Of a stretch of 64,000 bases of DNA, positions 61,231-64,000 are shown in pieces (within the stretch, counting starts at the first letter, position 1; each line of letters begins with the position of its first letter). The notes beneath the pieces were generated by a model. The model was not told the origin of the DNA. It worked only from the letters and a program-made list of their open reading frames with translations, and did no database searches. This stretch comes from Xylocopa sonorina. Lineage: Eukaryota; Arthropoda; Insecta; Hymenoptera; Apidae. The position numbers and the translations under genes were made by a program. The stretch lies in the NCBI RefSeq assembly GCF_050948175.1, contig NW_027490259.1, positions 186,001-250,000 on the forward strand, written 5' to 3'.

Positions 61231-64000
61231 AGTAGTCGCATTTACATACTTTTGAAGTGAATTCGAGGTTTTCATGACACTTCGGAATGAATATTATAAC
61301 TTATCGCGAAACATAGAAATGAGATGCGATATCGCGATCTAAGAAGCATTGGAACGCTATTGCTAAGATACGTAGACATCTGCAAACGCTATTTCCTAGT
61401 AAGCAATAGTCGCATTAACATTCTTTTGAAGTGAATACGAGGTATACATGACACTTCGCAATGAATATTATATCTTATCAGGAAACATAGAAATGGGATG
61501 CGATATCGCGTTCTGAGAAGCATTAGAACTCTATTGCTATGATACGTTGGCATCTGCAAACGCTATTTCCTAGCAAGGAATAGTCGCATTTACATTCTTT
61601 TGAAGTGAATACGAGGTTTACATGACACTTCGGAATGAATATTATATCTTATCACGAAACATAGAAATGAGATGCGATATCGCGATCTAAGAAGCATTAG
61701 AACGCTATTGCTACGCTACGTAGACATTTGAAAACGCTATTTCCTAGCAAGCAATAGTCGCATTTACATTCTTTTGAAGTGAATACGAGGTATACATGAC
61801 ACTTCGCAATGAATACTATATCTTATCACAAAACATAGAAATGGGATGCGATATCGCGAATTAAGTAGCATTAGAACTCTATTGCTACGATACGTAGACA
61901 TCTAAATAAGCTATTTCCTAGCAAGGAAGTGTCGCATTTACATTCTTTTGATGTGAATACGAGGTGTACATGACACTTCGCAATGAATATTATATCTTAT
62001 CATGAAACACAGGAGAGGGATGCGATATAGCGACTTAAGTAGCATTAGTACCCTTTTGCTACGATACGTAGACATCTGAAAACGCTATTTCCTAGCAAGG
62101 AAGTGTCGCATTTACATCCTTTTGAAGTGAATACGAGGTATACATAACACTGCACAATGAATATTGTATCTCATCATGAAACATAGAAATGATATACGAT
62201 ATCCCGATTTAAAAAGCATTAGAAATCTATTGCTTCGGTACGTAGACATCTGCAAACGCTATTTTCTAGCAAGGAAGTGTCGCGTTTACATTCTTTTGAG
62301 TGAATACGAGGTATACATAACACTCCGCAATGAATATTATATCTTATCATGAAACATAGAAATGAGATGCAATACCGCGAATTAGCAAGCTTTAGAACTC
62401 TATTGCTTCGGTACGTAGACATCTGCAAGCGCTATTTCCTAGCAAGGAAGTGTCGCATTTACATTCTTTTGAAGTGAATACGAGGTATACATAACACTCC
62501 ACAATGAATATTATATCTTATCATGAAACGTAGATATGGGATGCGATGTGACGATTTACGAAGCGCTAGAACTATATTGCTACGATGCGTAGACATCTGC
62601 AAACGCTATTTCCTAGCACGGAAGTGTCGCATTTACATTCATTTGAAGTGAATACGAGGTATACATGACACTTCGCAATGAATATTATACCTTATCATGA
62701 AACATAGAAGAGAGATGCGATATCGCGTTTTAGGAAGCATTCGAACTCTATTGCTGCGATACGTAGACATATGCAAACGCTATTTCCTAGCATGGATGTG
62801 TCGCATTCACATTCGTTAGAAGTGAATACGAGATATACATGACACTTCGCAATGAATATTATAGCTTATCATGAAACATAGGAATGAGGTGCTACGTCGC
62901 GTTTTGAGAAGCATTAGAACTCTATAGCTACGATACGTAGACATCTGCAAAGGCTATTTCCTAGCATGGAAGGGTCGCATTTACTTTCTTTTGAAGTGAG
63001 TACGATGTATACATAACACTCCATAATGAATATTATATCTTATCATGAAACATAGCAGTGAGATGCGATATCGCGTTTTAAGAAGGATTAGTACTCTATT
63101 GCTGTGATACGTAGACATCTGCAAACAATATTTCCTAGCAAGGAAGTGTCGCATTTACATTCTTTTGAAGTGAATACGAGGTATACATGACACTTCGCAA
63201 TGAATATTATATCTTAACATGAAACATAGAAGTCAGATGCGATATCGCGTTCTAAGAAGCATTAGAACTCTATTGCTACGATACTTAGACATCTGCAAAC
63301 AATATTTCCTAGCAAGGAAGTGTCGCATTTGCATTCTTTTGAAATGAATACGAGGTATACATGACACTTCGCAATGAATATAATACCTTATCATGAAACA
63401 TAGAAGAGAGGTGCGATATCGCATTTTAGGGAGCATTAGAACTCTATTGCTGCGATACGTAGACATCTGCAAACGCTATTTCCTAGCATGGAAGTGTCAT
63501 ATTTACATTCTTTTGAAGTGAATACGAGGTATACATGGCACTTCGCAATGAATATTATATCTTATCATGAGACATAGGAATGAGGTGCTATATCGCGTTT
63601 TGAGAAGCATTAGAACTCTATTGCTAATATGCGTAGACATCTGCAAACTCTATTTCCTAGCATTACACTTACATTCCACTGGCATTCCACTGAAGTGAAT
63701 ACGAGGAATACATAACACTCCACAATGAATATTATATCTTATCACGAAACACAGAAACGAAATGCGGCATCTCGTTTTAAGACGCATTAGAACTCTATTG
63801 CTACGATACGTAGACATCTGCAAATGGTATTTCCTAGCATGGAAGTGTCATATTTACATTCTTTTGAAGTGAATACGAGGTATACATGACACTTCGCAAT
63901 GAATATTATATCTTATCATGAATCATATATGTGAGATGCGATATCGCCTTCTAAGAAGCATTAGAACTCTATTGCTACGATACGTAGACATCTGCAAACG
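61231..64000 (+). repeat. Right satellite array, last zone in the window
   Basis: About 16 units of 174 bp. 61.2-62.1 kb keeps the GCGATTTAAGTAGCATTAG-like and CAATAGTCGCATTTAC variants also found at 7.9-11 kb. 62.7-63.9 kb returns to the monomer types of 58-59.5 kb, including the rare TTACACTTACATTCCAC monomer at 63656. The array continues past the window. There is no gene. Confidence 0.93.

Noticed and set aside
7501..64000. CRISPR-like array (regular repeats containing palindromes)
   Set aside because: There are no unique spacers; the whole 174-bp period is repeated, and no cas genes are present.

Overview
This window is almost entirely one tandem satellite DNA. The repeat unit is about 174 bp, measured directly between successive TACGTAG motifs (for example 23281 to 23455). 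It is AT-rich and non-coding. The array is split by one non-satellite island at about 2356-6984. The satellite, the AT-rich island with eukaryotic-type splice signals, and a degenerate TACAGGGTG-type dispersed repeat point to a eukaryote, most likely an insect. Hymenoptera is my weak guess. A 174-bp unit is nucleosome-sized and the array runs to both window edges, so pericentromeric or centromeric heterochromatin is the natural reading. That reading is inference.

Layout: 1-2355 holds about 13.5 satellite units in reverse orientation. 2356-6984 is the island: a GC-rich piece with two 17-base G runs (2356-2830), an element with imperfect inverted arms (2887-3890), AT-rich spacer, a two-exon minus-strand coding remnant (4585-5033), a dispersed repeat (5114-5380), AT-rich spacer, short satellite-like fossils (6371-6520) and a second GC-rich piece (6735-6975). 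From about 6985 the satellite resumes in forward orientation. It is badly decayed for about 500 bp, then continues to 64000 as roughly 327 units. The two arrays therefore point away from each other across the island.

The right array is a mosaic. It contains 4/5-monomer repeats (10.8-13.2 kb), an 11-monomer higher-order repeat of about 1,913 bp (24.4-28.3 and 31.0-35.7 kb), multi-kilobase duplications offset by 43 or 85-86 monomers, a 3.3-kb tandem duplication (46.9-53.5 kb), a 6-monomer repeat (57.0-60.2 kb) and a 5-monomer duplication (59.9-61.2 kb). Each unit carries up to three short dyads.

The only gene-like sequence I can support is the minus-strand remnant at 4585-5033. Its CxxC pairs followed by a YF segment and coiled coil match the layout of the Zip3/RNF212/Vilya meiotic crossover RING family. 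Its N-terminal RING half was not found. The other open frames are satellite shadows or short, unsupported frames. Clusters of single-base indels at 23.8-24.2 and 33.7-36.3 kb suggest local consensus error.
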